Assembly: GCA_023247155.1 (NCBI GenBank)
Contig: JAHFGZ010000050.1
Location: 1-7,049 of the forward strand
Length of the DNA: 7,049 nt
Reading direction: 5' to 3'
Source of the DNA: Candidatus Omnitrophota bacterium
GTDB taxonomy: Bacteria; Omnitrophota; Gorgyraeia; Aquiviventales; Aquiviventaceae
The position numbers and the translations under genes are program-made. Positions 6,981 through 7,049 of this stretch are shown one piece after another (within the stretch, counting starts at the first letter, position 1; every line of letters begins with the position of its first letter). The notes below the pieces were generated by a model. That model made no database searches and was not told where the DNA came from. It saw only the letters and a program-made list of their open reading frames with translations.

Positions 6981-7049
6981 ATGGCTGAGGCGCCGCGTGG
7001 CCACCGGTCCTACAGGCGGATCGGCTATCTCTTGCGACCGTACCGGGGC
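6981..7049 (+). CDS. N-terminus of a probable MsbA-like ABC transporter (3' end missing)
   Basis: Starting at ATG 6981, 23 codons run open to the window edge. The peptide is short, basic and ends RRIGYLLRPYRG. This closely resembles the cytosolic elbow preceding the first membrane helix of fused permease-ATPase exporters of the MsbA/lipid and glycan flippase type, which often read like RLLRYLRPYRG. No other in-frame start exists between the acetyltransferase stop (6963-6965) and this ATG, and the gap is only 15 nt. If correct, it would export a lipid-linked glycan or lipid in the same operon. There is no strong ribosome site, so translation may depend on coupling. The call rests on very few residues and could be wrong. 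Confidence 0.5.
   Translation, partial: MAEAPRGHRSYRRIGYLLRPYRG

Noticed and set aside
6962..6988. ATG overlapping the acetyltransferase stop (ATGA at 6962) as the start of the next gene
   Set aside because: This frame ends after eight codons at 6986-6988. The transporter-like peptide is in a different frame and starts at 6981.

Overview
This is a GC-rich bacterial segment, densely packed and read entirely on the + strand. It looks like the interior of a surface-polysaccharide (exopolysaccharide, O-antigen or similar glycan) biosynthesis locus. The codons are strongly G/C-biased at third positions, which also explains the long spurious open frames on the other strand. The gene content suggests a cell-envelope glycan locus of a Gram-negative-type bacterium. 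I cannot assign a phylum from the sequence alone. No rRNA, tRNA, insertion sequence, CRISPR array, promoter or convincing terminator is visible, and there is no gene-free stretch longer than about 35 bases.

Layout: (1) 1-1527, the 3' part of a large membrane protein carrying an extracytoplasmic LamG-like lectin domain and a PKD/Ig-like domain before its last membrane segments. (2) 1527-3476, a complete glutamine-dependent asparagine synthase-type amidotransferase. (3) 3473-4183, an exported or membrane-anchored transglutaminase-fold protein whose expected catalytic Cys is Ala. (4) 4216-5247, a PseB-type UDP-GlcNAc 4,6-dehydratase (5-inverting). (5) 5248-6462, a PseC-type PLP-dependent aminotransferase. 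(6) 6459-6965, a GNAT N-acetyltransferase likely playing the PseH role. (7) 6981 to the edge, the first 23 codons of what looks like an MsbA-like ABC exporter.

All junctions are tight (1-bp and 4-bp overlaps, direct abutment, 15- and 32-nt gaps), so this is almost certainly one translationally coupled transcription unit whose promoter lies upstream of the window.

Genes 4-6 form a recognisable sugar-nucleotide module: UDP-GlcNAc to the 4-keto-6-deoxy-L-arabino sugar (PseB), to the 4-amino sugar (PseC), to the 2,4-diacetamido-2,4,6-trideoxy-L-altrose nucleotide (GNAT). The later pseudaminic-acid genes (pseG, pseI, pseF) do not follow directly; an apparent transporter gene does. Either the rest lies elsewhere, or the diacetamido sugar itself is the building block. 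The AsnB-like enzyme may make an amide on the glycan or its precursor. The membrane LamG protein and the catalytically defective transglutaminase-like protein probably act at or outside the membrane in glycan assembly, but their exact roles are unknown. The two most unusual items are the LamG/PKD-loaded membrane protein and the Cys-less transglutaminase-like protein.
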